From positions 1 to 64,000 of the forward strand of contig CAKZJE010000019.1 in the NCBI GenBank assembly GCA_936941155.1: 64,000 nt of DNA, written 5' to 3'. The notes under the pieces were generated by a model. It did no database searches, was not told where the DNA came from, and worked only from the letters and a program-made list of their open reading frames with translations. Position numbers and translations under genes: made by a program. This stretch comes from an uncultured Methylomonas sp. (GTDB lineage Bacteria; Pseudomonadota; Gammaproteobacteria; Methylococcales; Methylomonadaceae). Shown piece after piece: positions 1-8,973 of the stretch (its first letter is position 1; every line of letters begins with the position of its first letter).

Positions 1-51
1 GGTTTTTTGTGTAGCGGGTTGTCTTATAATAGCTTGTTTTTGTTATGTTCG

Positions 52-270
52 TTAGCCACATGAAGTCCTAAAGAGCCCTGTTTTTTCTTCTAATAATTTT
101 TTCAGATGCAGATAATACAAAGCACCAATAATCGAGCCGCCCGACACGGTGGAAATCACCTCAACATGGCGCAACAAACCGTGCTCTGCCATTTGCGCCA
201 ATACCCCGATGTGATAAAAAGACGCGCGAAAACCGCCACCGGAAAATGCTAAACCTAATTTTTCTGTCAT
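52..270 (-). pseudogene. Patatin-like phospholipase, N-terminal remnant
   Basis: The 72-residue frame starts with the glycine-rich oxyanion loop of patatin-like lipases (GLAFSGGGFRAS). It continues to the nucleophile-elbow region STVSGGSIIGALYY, where the serine would be catalytic. Homology appears to stop right after LLEEKTG: the next residues (LFRTSCG) and the stop are unlike the family, which normally has a few hundred more residues with the catalytic Asp. The remaining 51 bases at the window edge show no obvious continuation, so I read this as a truncated gene. A frameshifted remainder beyond the window edge cannot be excluded. A purine-rich AAGGGGAA lies just upstream of the ATG. Confidence 0.6.
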
Positions 271-315
271 TTTATTCCCCTTGCTAAAAGTTACAAAAAA
301 CGCATTGCTTTATTT

Positions 316-427
316 TTGTCTGAATCAGGATTTTCAGGATTTATGGATTTTCAAGATGAAAATATTCAGACGTATTCTTAAAAACAATCCTGTTAATCCT
401 AAAATCTTGCAAATTCTGACTCAGACA
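316..427. repeat. Imperfect long inverted repeat
   Basis: The left arm begins GTCTGAATCAGGATTTTCAG. The right arm, read on the other strand, begins GTCTGAGTCAGAATTTGC and continues with AAGATTTTAGGATTAACAGG. The whole stretch could fold into one long imperfect hairpin. It is made of reiterated AATCCTG/CAGGATT words between the patatin remnant and recD. It may be a non-autonomous palindromic element; only one copy is seen here. Confidence 0.55.
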
Positions 428-471
428 AAGTGTCGCAAAAATCACCTAAAAAAACTATATTTTTCAAATTG

Positions 472-2136
472 TTATAGGACATTATTTTGCAGTTTTGCAG
501 CTAAGCCGCCATACCGCTGAATTCTTTTGCTCACTGCAAACGTAAAAATTTCTGCATCAGCAACCACTTTCACACACTGCTTGGCTCTGGTAATCGCGGT
601 ATAAATCAATTCTTTGGTTAAAATCGGATTCATTTTTTTCGGCAACACCATCAACACCTCGTTAAATTCTGAGCCTTGGCTTTTGTGAATCGTCATTGCA
701 AACACGGTTTCGCAAGGCGGCAAGCGCGTTGGCAAAACTTTTTTCACCGAGCCATCAGGACGCAAAAAAAACACCATCAAACGATTGTGCAATTCTTTGT
801 CCGGCATACAAATCCCAATATCACCGTTATACAGCTGCATGGCGGCGTTATTTTGCGTCATCATCACCGGACGACCGCTATACCAATGCCCCGACAAATG
901 CAGTTTCTTTTCAACTCGTTGATTAATATCATTAATCCCGTTTTCGCCTTGCCGATTGGAGCACAAGACTTGAAATTCATTAAACGCCGCAAAAACCTGT
1001 TTAAAATCCGCACCTTGTTTAATTAACGCTAAATACGGTTGCTGTTTTTGGGCAATGTAGGTAATTAAATCTTCTGTTAATAAATGAATTTGCTCGCCAC
1101 CTTTAACTAATAAATCCCACGCGATTTTCCCCTGCTGTTGATTCACCGCCACTGCCAATTTTTTGATTTCGCCATGAAAACGATGGGATTTTTGCAGCTC
1201 TACCGTGTGATTCGGCAAACTGCTGGTAAAGTCTGCTAACACTGCACCCGATTCAACTGAGGCGAGTTGATCTTTATCGCCTAGCAAAATCAAACGTGCG
1301 CCGTTTTTCAGTGCATCGACCAATTTACTCATCAATGCCAAATCCACCATCGACACTTCGTCGATGACCACCACGTCATAAGGCAGTGGTTTGTCCGCAT
1401 TGTGATGAAAATAAGGTGACGGCGGACGTGCGCCCAGCAAGCGATGCAGGGTTTTGACTTCTTGCGGAATTTGGCTTTTGATAGTTGCAGAACAGGATAA
1501 TTTTTCGATGCTCGCGCCGATGGATTCTTGCAAGCGCATTGCGGCTTTGCCAGTCGGTGCAGCAAGGGCAATATGGAGTGGTTGTTCTGCAAACTCTTGC
1601 AGCAAGGCTAAAATTTTCACCACTGTTGTGGTTTTGCCTGTGCCGGGCCCGCCGGTAACAATTGCAAACGCTTGAGTTAATGCCATTTTTGCCGCTGCGC
1701 GTTGCCAATCGGTTTCGTGGTTTGCCTGCGGGGGAAAATAATTGTCTAACGCGGTTTCCAGCGTTGCTATTTCATATTTCTGGGTTAAACGTTGTTTGAT
1801 TTGCTCGGCTAGGCGGGTTTCGTAAAACCAATAACGGTGCGTGTATAAACATTGATTTTGTAAAACTAACGGTTGTGTTTCGGTGATTTCCAAGCCTTGC
1901 GATAGTTCAATTGTTAAGGCTAAACCGGAGGCGAGAATTAGGTTTTGTTCGGTTTTTTCTAAAAAAATGCAGCTGTGTCCTTGGCTTTGTTCGTAGGATA
2001 AACGCGCAACAAGCGTGGTAAAGGCGGGAATTTGGGCTGGATTTAAAGCGGCGCGTTGCGCTAAGAAGTTTGCGAAGGCAAGGTCTAGGCGATTAAAAGC
2101 GGTTTCTGTGGGGTTAAGCACTGGTTTTCTCTGCAA
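472..2136 (-). CDS. recD: Exodeoxyribonuclease V alpha subunit (RecD)
   Basis: RecD is the 5'-3' helicase motor of the RecBCD complex, which resects DNA double-strand ends and handles Chi-regulated recombination. The protein has an N-terminal region of about 150 residues, then Walker A GGPGTGKTTTVVK near residue 165 and Walker B VVIDEVSMVDLALM. The superfamily 1 C-terminal motif AMTIHKSQGSEFNEVLMVLP and the end motif YTAITRAKQ follow. At 554 residues it is slightly shorter than typical RecD. The first codon given is TTG with no ribosome binding site; the GTG at 2121, behind AGAGAA, is a credible alternative giving MLNPTETAF. recB and recC are not in the window. Confidence 0.93.
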   Translation of the reverse strand: MQRKPVLNPTETAFNRLDLAFANFLAQRAALNPAQIPAFTTLVARLSYEQSQGHSCIFLEKTEQNLILASGLALTIELSQGLEITETQPLVLQNQCLYTHRYWFYETRLAEQIKQRLTQKYEIATLETALDNYFPPQANHETDWQRAAAKMALTQAFAIVTGGPGTGKTTTVVKILALLQEFAEQPLHIALAAPTGKAAMRLQESIGASIEKLSCSATIKSQIPQEVKTLHRLLGARPPSPYFHHNADKPLPYDVVVIDEVSMVDLALMSKLVDALKNGARLILLGDKDQLASVESGAVLADFTSSLPNHTVELQKSHRFHGEIKKLAVAVNQQQGKIAWDLLVKGGEQIHLLTEDLITYIAQKQQPYLALIKQGADFKQVFAAFNEFQVLCSNRQGENGINDINQRVEKKLHLSGHWYSGRPVMMTQNNAAMQLYNGDIGICMPDKELHNRLMVFFLRPDGSVKKVLPTRLPPCETVFAMTIHKSQGSEFNEVLMVLPKKMNPILTKELIYTAITRAKQCVKVVADAEIFTFAVSKRIQRYGGLAAKLQNNVL

Positions 2137-2291
2137 GCCGATTGAGTTTGCATTATAGCTTAGGTTTTTATCAGTTTTGGGTTTTCAATAATCAGGCAGA
2201 AATTTGAATCAATTGATGGTAAATCACTTTATTAGTTAGATATAATTAATTACAGGCAGTCATCATATATCTTTTAGGGTAGGTAGTTATT

Positions 2292-3515
2292 ATGCGATTT
2301 AAAATACTTTTTCTAGCTTGTATATCCAGCATTATCATTTCATGCGCTGATAATTCTTCTGTAAATAATGGCTTGCCTATCTCTGGAGAAAATATCCCTC
2401 CTCCTAAAGAAAACTCTGAGCCTACCAATTTAGTTTATTCTGGCGAATACGAGGTTGACGGACTCTTAGTTTCAGCAAACACTGTTAGTAAACAAGCACA
2501 AATTGTCCCTGATATGTATGACATAGCAACTTCGGTATACTTAAAGGTCACAAATAATAGTAATAAAGAGGCATCAATCGAATTAAATGAGAGTTTTTTT
2601 TCTGATTCTATAAATAAAAATAAAATATTAACATCTGAAGAAATAAAAAATAGACTTCAAAAGCTACCTACAACTTATGAAAAAATTTGTAATCCTTTCA
2701 TTAAGCTACTTGGGCATCTTTCTGGTATTGGGATAAATTTTGTGTCGATGGGATTAGCAAGCAGTCTTACACCTGATATTAAAACGTTTGTGGAAGAGCT
2801 TTCCAAAGCCTTGCTCGGCATTGAATCTGAGCAAGAGAAAACATACCATACTCAAGAGCAACTGAATAAGCTAATGGCATCTAACGCACACATTACAAAT
2901 AATAAATTAACCCTTAAAGCAGGCGAATCTGATTCTATACTCTTATTTTTTGATAAAGTAGGTTTGGCAAAAACTTTTTTTCTCACTACAGTCATCCAAG
3001 ACCCAAAAAAAACTATTCAAATTGAATTGTCACCCGAAGGTACACTTAAGCAAACCTCTAAGGCAGTGGAAAGAATTGAACCTACTCTTTCTACAGGCGA
3101 AAAACAGATCATACAGACAAATACTTCTGGTGAGGAAAAAACACCCATTCCCTCAGTTTCTTCAGTTCTTGTTCAAAAAACAACCAACATTCCAACGCCA
3201 CCTAATTTTTCTACAGATAAAAACCCGACTCCTTTGCCAGAAGAATCTATCCCTAATGGAAAGCCAACCATTTCCCCAGTTTTAGTTCCTGATGGAAAAC
3301 CAACCATATTTCCAACTCCACCAGATTTTTCTACAGGTGAAAAACCAAATACTTTGCCACAAGATACTCTTCCTGGTGAAAAGCCTAAGTTCCCTCCAAC
3401 TCTACCACCTGATATTTCTACAGGTGAAAAACAAAACACACAGCCGCCTCCGCAACTTGATATTCCTACTGGCGAAAAAGAGAACTCATTGCCGTCTCTA
3501 TCACCAGCCCAGTAG
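2292..3515 (+). CDS. Putative lipoprotein with Pro-rich tandem-repeat tail
   Basis: I do not recognise the family. The N-terminus is a lipoprotein signal (MRFKILFLACISSIIISC) with the lipobox ending in Cys18, so the mature protein should be lipid-anchored. Residues 40-230 form a moderately charged domain with a hydrophobic stretch near 135-155 (LGHLSGIGINFVSMGLASS). From about residue 255 to the end the sequence becomes a low-complexity array of variants of STGEK, P(N/D)GKPT and TPPDF. The array is rich in Pro, Thr and Ser and resembles a cell-surface stalk. GGGTAGGTAG lies before the ATG. No partner gene is adjacent. Confidence 0.6.
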   Translation: MRFKILFLACISSIIISCADNSSVNNGLPISGENIPPPKENSEPTNLVYSGEYEVDGLLVSANTVSKQAQIVPDMYDIATSVYLKVTNNSNKEASIELNESFFSDSINKNKILTSEEIKNRLQKLPTTYEKICNPFIKLLGHLSGIGINFVSMGLASSLTPDIKTFVEELSKALLGIESEQEKTYHTQEQLNKLMASNAHITNNKLTLKAGESDSILLFFDKVGLAKTFFLTTVIQDPKKTIQIELSPEGTLKQTSKAVERIEPTLSTGEKQIIQTNTSGEEKTPIPSVSSVLVQKTTNIPTPPNFSTDKNPTPLPEESIPNGKPTISPVLVPDGKPTIFPTPPDFSTGEKPNTLPQDTLPGEKPKFPPTLPPDISTGEKQNTQPPPQLDIPTGEKENSLPSLSPAQ

Positions 3516-3526
3516 CGCAGTAGCCC

Positions 3527-3662
3527 GGTAGGGTGGGCACGCTGTTTTGCCCACCGAAAACCACACAAACCTTGCCCACCTTTTCATCCGACCAAAATCA
3601 CATGAATTTCCCAAAAAAATTCGCGCCGTGCCGTTAAAATGGTGGGCAAAAAAGCGCGTAGG
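3527..3662. repeat. GGTGGGCA-type palindromic repeat cluster
   Basis: It starts with GGTAGGGTGGGCACGCTG followed by TTGCCCACC, which pair as a hairpin. A further CTTGCCCACC lies near 3571 and GGTGGGCAAAAAAGCG near 3641 in opposite orientation. The same building blocks recur after the large TPR glycosyltransferase gene at 22252-22328, so this is a dispersed REP-like family. Confidence 0.6.
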
Positions 3663-3688
3663 TTGGGGTGAATGAAATGAACCCCAAC
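3658..3688. repeat. RAYT-associated inverted repeat, left copy
   Basis: It begins GTAGGTTGGGGTGAATGAAA and is the exact reverse complement of 3773-3803, immediately upstream of the broken RAYT gene. Each 31-bp copy is itself partly palindromic (GTTGGGGT with ACCCCAAC). Confidence 0.75.
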
Positions 3689-3772
3689 AAAAAACGTACA
3701 TAAATCAACGAACCGCAATAACAATAAACATAAGCTTGCCCCCCCAACAAAAACAACTCTGTGCCGTAAAAT

Positions 3773-3803
3773 GTTGGGGTTCATTTCATTCACCCCAACC
3801 TAC
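3773..3803. repeat. RAYT-associated inverted repeat, right copy
   Basis: It starts GTTGGGGTTCATTTCATTCA, matches 3658-3688 in inverted orientation and ends 8 bp before the RAYT start codon. The two copies with about 84 bp between them look like a bipartite REP/BIME unit next to its transposase. Confidence 0.75.
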
Positions 3804-3811
3804 GAAACATC

Positions 3812-4173
3812 ATGCGTTATAGACGACTCAAAGTTTCTGGAGCAACCTACTTTTTCACCGTCAACTTGGCGGAGCGAAAAAGCCATTTGCTTGTCACTCA
3901 CATTGATTTGCTCAGAGCATCCGTCCGTCATGTTAAAAACACACATCCCTTTACCATTGATGCAATGGTCATTATGCCCAACCATCTTCACACGCTGTGG
4001 ACACTCCCCGAAAATGACAGCGATTACTCACCCGCTGGGGACTGATAAAAATCAACTTTTCCCGTCACATCACACCGACTGAACGCATCTCAACCAGCCG
4101 ACAAACCAAAGGTGAACGCGGTATTTGGCAACGCCGATTTTGGGAGCATCAAATCCACGACCCGTTAAACTAA
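3812..4173 (+). pseudogene. REP-associated tyrosine transposase (RAYT), frameshifted and truncated
   Basis: RAYTs are single-strand HUH/Y1 nucleases that move REP palindromes. The start MRYRRLKVSGATYFFTVNL and the metal-binding motif MPNHLHTLWTLPE are typical. The intact frame ends at 4045, but the family sequence resumes in the +1-shifted frame (TRWGLIKINFSRH...) at about 4030. It runs through GERGIWQRRFWEHQIHD and stops at 4171-4173. One base appears lost in TACTCACCCGC, where TCAACCCGC would restore the frame. The helix with the catalytic tyrosine (normally a YIHYNPVKHG-like segment after WEH) is missing. It should therefore be inactive, though the adjacent inverted repeats are its expected substrate type. 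Confidence 0.85.
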
Positions 4174-4261
4174 AAACAATAGGTTATAAAATAAATAATT
4201 TGTTAAATTTGAATACTTTTACAGTCTCTTTAGTGTAACCACATCATTTTAACTATTGGAT

Positions 4262-4294
4262 TTTTTCAAAACGATCAGTCGTCTTGAAAAATTT
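4262..4294. repeat. GACGACCAGTCGTC-type palindrome, copy 1
   Basis: TTTTTCAAAACGATCAGTCG continues with TCTTGAAAAATTT to form a near-perfect palindrome. Related copies are at 13481-13516, 27851-27890 and 58107-58145. Confidence 0.7.
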
Positions 4295-4335
4295 CGCTGC
4301 ACTTCTCTGAAAAACCGCTTAGATTCACTTATCCT

Positions 4336-4369
4336 AGACCTGTTCAGGTTTTAAAAACCTGACAGGTCT
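4336..4369. repeat. 33-bp palindrome family, copy 1 (34 bp)
   Basis: AGACCTGTTCAGGTTTTAAA followed by AACCTGACAGGTCT. This is the AGACCTGTCAGG subtype with one extra T in the left arm. It lies in the spacer downstream of the large membrane-protein gene and could also act as a hairpin at the end of that transcript. Confidence 0.8.
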
Positions 4370-4407
4370 TTTCAGCTTCCAATCCTTTGAGAACTTGTTT
4401 TTTTAAC

Positions 4408-7400
4408 TTACTTTTCTTCCGTGCTTTGCAAAATACGTTCTTTCTCTTTCCACAAACCACCCTCAGAAAAACATTGCCAGCCCCATTTCAACCAACTCAG
4501 CAACGCCATTGCCAACCACAACGACCAACCCAGCATCAGCAAGCGATACGCCATGATGGGCAATGAAATCACCGTCACAATCGGCAACTGCGCATCGTTT
4601 CTGTCCTGATACCAATTCAAATTAAATGGCGTAGATTGCGTTCCGGCAATCTGCATATCGGGTGAACCTAACAAACCTTGTTTCACCGCAACAAACAGCA
4701 GCAACAATGCCGTCATCGTCATCAGCACTAAACTAATTTGCAGCAGATTAAAATAGCGTCGGCTCAACGTTGCAAATTTCACCCGCTGTCCCAGCGCAAT
4801 TAACCACGCCACAACCAGCAATGCAGCCTCCAACGGAATTTGGCTTAATCCCACCAACAACAAAAACCACTGCCAATGTTTTAGCGGTGTGATGTCAATT
4901 TTTCCCAAACCCACAGCAACAATCGCAATCACAATCAGCACGCCCCAAAACAATACCGCTGGCGCAAATTTTGTTCCCCAAGTGGCAATCACCCAGCGGT
5001 CTTCACCTAACTGCATATTAATTTGGCTGTTCACGCTGTCGGTGCCTAAATCAATCGCAGGACTGCGCAAAAATACACTTTGTTCGGTCATTTGTTGCCA
5101 ATTCAACATGATTTGTTGCTCACCCGGTTTAATGGGTAACGTCACAGTTCTGCCTTTTTGTCGAATCGGCTGCACCTCGCTATCAACGAAGACTGTTTGT
5201 AAGCGGGCTTGTTCTGGCAACGTAATCGTTTGTTGCGTGCCTTTTGAGCTGCGAATTTTCAAGGTTAAACTGCCATCTTGCGAGCGTTTTCCTGATTTAA
5301 TTTGCAAATAACTGCTATCAATCGTCAATGTTCTTCCCACGACGGCATTAGGGCGCGTCATGTTTAAAGTCACTTTTTCACCCGCCCAAGGTCGCCATTC
5401 GGGTAGCCAAAAACCTTCTTGATTTTGATGATGCACCACTGAAATCCCGCTGCTTTCCAAATGCCAAATCGGACTGACATCGGCACGCCACGTTTCTGTC
5501 CATTGCGAAGTTTGCGCGGCGACCAATTGAATTTGCGGCGTTTTTTCTAAAACAGAAACCCATTCGATGCTATTTTGATTCGCAGGTAAACTGATTTGCA
5601 CTTTGCCATTTTTCACCCGAATATCCGGCGTGGTCACTGATTCGCCTTTTAACAGCGGCAATTCAATCACCGCCACTGCATCGGTTGCCATCACTCGATT
5701 AATCCGCGTGGTTAATCGCCAATCTAAACCCAATTCCAAACTGCGTTCAATATTGATAAATGCAGGTAACGCGCCTTGTTCTAAAGCTTGTTGCGCATTT
5801 GGTTTTTGCAAACTACTTTGCACACGATTAAATTGCAATTGCGTTTCTGCTTCGCCATTTTCATGCACACCTTCAATCAACCAGCCGCTCGCCTCGGTGC
5901 TGACATAATGCGGCTTCAGCGGCAATGGCAAAATAAACTTAGTTTGTTCAGGATTGTTGCCCGACATCACCACTTGATGTTGACCGGCTGGCAAATTGAG
6001 CCACAACGCGCCATTTTCATCACGCAACATTGCAGTGGCAATTTTTCCATCCACATCCACTTGATTAGGAAACCATTCTTTATACTGCGCTGGCAGCGGC
6101 AACGCCACGTTTTGCTGGGCATGAACTTGCAACGCCAAAGTCATTTTTTCAGGCGTAATCGTCACTTTCATGCTAGGAATTTCAGCGCAATTTGGCAAAC
6201 AATCCGGTGCTTCGGTGATGCGGTTTTTCAATTGCTCCAATATTTCTGCATTAGGAAAATCCGCATACGCTTTCTCAGTCGGCAAACACGTTAATGGCAA
6301 CACGCTTAACCAAATCAGCAACGGAAAAATCGCTTTCAGATTCAGTTTCTTTTCCCAACCAAACATCAGCAACGTTAAAACAAGCACCAAAATCACGCGA
6401 ATAAAATTAAGCAACATGCTCATGGTTGGACTGAGATACCAAAAATGCACCTGCTGCGCACTGTCCACCGTGCCATTCCACGATAATTGCACCTGATTCC
6501 ATTGCCATTGCGGAGAACCTAAACCGGTTTGCACATTTGCATTGGGATCAATCCGATTAAAATTAACCGTTTTTTGCGGGGCATAACTGCCGACGGCTTT
6601 ATCTTTATACGCTGACAAACTGCGCCGACTCATCAGGACTTTTTTTTCTGCATCTGCTTTTGCCATGAGATTAACCTCAGCTTTGGCTTTTAATTCCATC
6701 ATTTGTTCAGGTGCAGGTGCTGCTGGCATCACATTAGCGTCAACAGCAGGCGCGGCGGCATCCGCAGCAGGTGCAGCAACTTCAGCCATCGCTGTCATAT
6801 TTTCCTGAATGCCTGAATTCATTACTGCCAGCGGATTATTGGTAATCGCTTGCCAAGGTTTTTCCAATTGCGGATAAATGCCAATCCGAACCTGCGTAAC
6901 TAAAAACGGCAAGACAATCATCATCAACACCAGCCAACAAGCATTGCGATACATTTTCAGCCAATACAAAATTTTTCCCTCTGGCAAAACTCTAATCAAC
7001 GCTAAAGCCACCAAAATATGCAGCCAAATAAACTGCGGCGCGTCCGCTTCGTGCCAAATCAAAGCTAAACTAAGCAGGGCAAAACCGCCCCAATAATGAT
7101 TCCATAAATAGCCAATCGTTAAAGATGCGATTAATACCAAAAACAAATCCAACAGCGTCCAATTTGACAGCCAGCAATCAGGATCATTATCCACGCCTGT
7201 CACCGCTAACAATCGCCAACCGGGGGGCAAACGCAAAGTGGCAGTCACTTGATGAAAACTTTGCGCCCAACCCACCGCACTCAGTTTGCCAATATCGCCT
7301 AAAAAACGACTATCGGCTTTCATTGTCACTTCGCCTTTGCGCACTTCCACACCTTGCTGATTTGAACCGGCAATTTGGGTAATTAACTGATTTTCGCCAT

Positions 7401-8577
7401 TCAGATTCACTTGCCCTAATTGCGTTTCAGGCAAGGCATTAAGCCGCCAACCATTGGTGATTTTGCCGTTAATTTGGTCTTGAATCGTGTAACCATTTCC
7501 AGAAAAATCCAGCCACAATTGCCGATTTAATTCTAAATGATTCGGTTCAGGCTCAGGATCACCACGCCGAATCACATTAAATCCCATCACCTCGCCTTGT
7601 AGAATTTGATACGCAGGCAAGTTTTTCCATTCGGTGGGCAAATTCGTTTGACTCGGATCAATCGGCATTAAGTTTTGCACCTCCACCAAACGTTGGGCAG
7701 GCTGGGCACTAAACACCCAAATTTCAGACTCCGGCCACGTTTTATCTTTAAAATTTAAACTGAGTTTTATGACATTTTTAGGATGCCGCGCATACAGCTC
7801 AATATGCCAACGTCCAGGGCGCACTTGCAGCGATAACGCGCCATCCGCCTCAATTTTGGCAGGCAACGGACTTTGCAATTTAATCGGAATAAATTCTGCC
7901 AACAACGCATGAGGCAATTTAATTTCGCGTTGTTGCCCTGACACTTCCAGCTCTAAAAACGTGGTTAATTGCAACGGCACATCATCATTAACCTGCCGAA
8001 ACACTTGTAAATCCCAACGATTTTCCACCGCTGCCAACTTTTTTTGTCCCACATCACTTTCTTTTAACCAAATTGCACCGTCTTTAATCGCTGGAAATGC
8101 CACCACTTTGCCATTAATACTTAAATCGACAATGCCGCTGTCTTGTGGAATGGTTAAACTTTCAGGAATGCTGTCCCAAAAAAAACTACCTTTCAATTGA
8201 TAAACACCCGCAGCTAATTTCACCATCGGCATTCCTTGATGACTCACAACCAACACAGGCTTGTCGTTAGCAGTCACGGTTTGCGGCCAAAACTTATCGT
8301 TGCCGGGCAAGGTCAGCCATTCTTCTTTATAGACTTGCCAAGTGCTGGTGAAATTGCCTTGTTTAGCATTCAATTCCAAATGCAATTGCGCCGGCCAGCT
8401 ACAGCGTTTTTGCTCACTGTTGTAATACCAAAACGGACATTGATAATCTGCCTCATCGTGCAACGCCCAAGTGAGCCAAGGTTTTAAATCCTGCGGCACA
8501 TTTTCAGGCTTCAGTGGCTCAGCTTGAGCCGTTAAAGAAAAAATCATGAATAGAAACAAAGCGATAATTCGACACAT
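4408..8577 (-). CDS. Very large multi-domain inner-membrane/periplasmic protein, unknown function
   Basis: I do not recognise a named family. I place the start at the ATG at 8577 because AGGAG sits just upstream; an upstream TTG would add 11 residues. The product is about 1389 residues and opens with a signal peptide (MCRIIALFLFMIFSLTAQAE, likely cut after AQA). A beta-rich domain follows to about residue 460, then several membrane segments around 465-590 and an Ala/Pro linker near 595-620. Two more helices lie near 720-765, a second long soluble domain spans about 780-1190, and a final group of membrane helices (1195-1385) ends in a charged tail. It appears to be transcribed alone. Confidence 0.7.
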   Translation of the reverse strand: MCRIIALFLFMIFSLTAQAEPLKPENVPQDLKPWLTWALHDEADYQCPFWYYNSEQKRCSWPAQLHLELNAKQGNFTSTWQVYKEEWLTLPGNDKFWPQTVTANDKPVLVVSHQGMPMVKLAAGVYQLKGSFFWDSIPESLTIPQDSGIVDLSINGKVVAFPAIKDGAIWLKESDVGQKKLAAVENRWDLQVFRQVNDDVPLQLTTFLELEVSGQQREIKLPHALLAEFIPIKLQSPLPAKIEADGALSLQVRPGRWHIELYARHPKNVIKLSLNFKDKTWPESEIWVFSAQPAQRLVEVQNLMPIDPSQTNLPTEWKNLPAYQILQGEVMGFNVIRRGDPEPEPNHLELNRQLWLDFSGNGYTIQDQINGKITNGWRLNALPETQLGQVNLNGENQLITQIAGSNQQGVEVRKGEVTMKADSRFLGDIGKLSAVGWAQSFHQVTATLRLPPGWRLLAVTGVDNDPDCWLSNWTLLDLFLVLIASLTIGYLWNHYWGGFALLSLALIWHEADAPQFIWLHILVALALIRVLPEGKILYWLKMYRNACWLVLMMIVLPFLVTQVRIGIYPQLEKPWQAITNNPLAVMNSGIQENMTAMAEVAAPAADAAAPAVDANVMPAAPAPEQMMELKAKAEVNLMAKADAEKKVLMSRRSLSAYKDKAVGSYAPQKTVNFNRIDPNANVQTGLGSPQWQWNQVQLSWNGTVDSAQQVHFWYLSPTMSMLLNFIRVILVLVLTLLMFGWEKKLNLKAIFPLLIWLSVLPLTCLPTEKAYADFPNAEILEQLKNRITEAPDCLPNCAEIPSMKVTITPEKMTLALQVHAQQNVALPLPAQYKEWFPNQVDVDGKIATAMLRDENGALWLNLPAGQHQVVMSGNNPEQTKFILPLPLKPHYVSTEASGWLIEGVHENGEAETQLQFNRVQSSLQKPNAQQALEQGALPAFINIERSLELGLDWRLTTRINRVMATDAVAVIELPLLKGESVTTPDIRVKNGKVQISLPANQNSIEWVSVLEKTPQIQLVAAQTSQWTETWRADVSPIWHLESSGISVVHHQNQEGFWLPEWRPWAGEKVTLNMTRPNAVVGRTLTIDSSYLQIKSGKRSQDGSLTLKIRSSKGTQQTITLPEQARLQTVFVDSEVQPIRQKGRTVTLPIKPGEQQIMLNWQQMTEQSVFLRSPAIDLGTDSVNSQINMQLGEDRWVIATWGTKFAPAVLFWGVLIVIAIVAVGLGKIDITPLKHWQWFLLLVGLSQIPLEAALLVVAWLIALGQRVKFATLSRRYFNLLQISLVLMTMTALLLLFVAVKQGLLGSPDMQIAGTQSTPFNLNWYQDRNDAQLPIVTVISLPIMAYRLLMLGWSLWLAMALLSWLKWGWQCFSEGGLWKEKERILQSTEEK

Positions 8578-8702
8578 AACGCACTCCTGAACAAAACGGT
8601 GAATACGCAAAGTGTAGTCTTTCGCAACTTGAGTAGCTAGTTAAAATCTGCAAATCAGTTGCAGCTAAGTCACTCAGCGTAAGCCTCAAAGTGTTATATT
8701 TT

Positions 8703-8748
8703 TGTAGGTGCGACAAATTCGCATTGTTCGGATAAATCCGAACCTACA
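8703..8748. repeat. TGTAGGTGCG...CACCTACA repeat, copy 1
   Basis: Two nested palindromic halves begin TGTAGGTGCGACAAATTCGC and end GGATAAATCCGAACCTACA. It recurs at 28069-28114 and, inverted, at 34752-34797. It directly abuts MITE copy 1. Confidence 0.75.
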
Positions 8749-8879
8749 TAAACCACATCTAATTTGAGAAACGTAGTTTTTTGTTGAATCGTAGAGACGC
8801 AATATTTTGCGTCTCTACACATTTGCATAGCGTCTAACCATTTAAAAAAACTATGTATTTCTGAATGGATACGGTTTAT
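8748..8879. mobile_element. MITE of about 130 bp, copy 1
   Basis: The ends are imperfect terminal inverted repeats: ATAAACCACATCTAATTTGA at one end and, on the other strand, AAACCGTATCCATTCAG at the other. Both arms continue into TAGTTTTTT. The centre is a perfect hairpin of GTAGAGACGCAATAT with its complement. There is no coding capacity. Copies are at 14666-14796, 37712-37842 and, inverted and interrupted, 31872-32175. Together with the repeat before it, it fills most of the gap before the Rpn gene. Confidence 0.85.
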
Positions 8880-8973
8880 TGCTTAAAACTTTTGTTCAGA
8901 TACTTAATTAAGAGGCGTTTACGTTAAAATAAGCCTTCGCCACAAACTCACGTTAATTTTTTCGAGGAATGTC

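Noticed and set aside
281-520. 79-residue open frame on the plus strand
   Set aside because: It runs through the long palindromic repeat and into the 3' end of recD; its composition reflects the repeat, and there is no ribosome site.
3173-3568. 131-residue open frame antisense to the lipoprotein tail
   Set aside because: It is the shadow of the tandem Pro/Gly-rich repeats on the other strand, with no independent evidence of coding.
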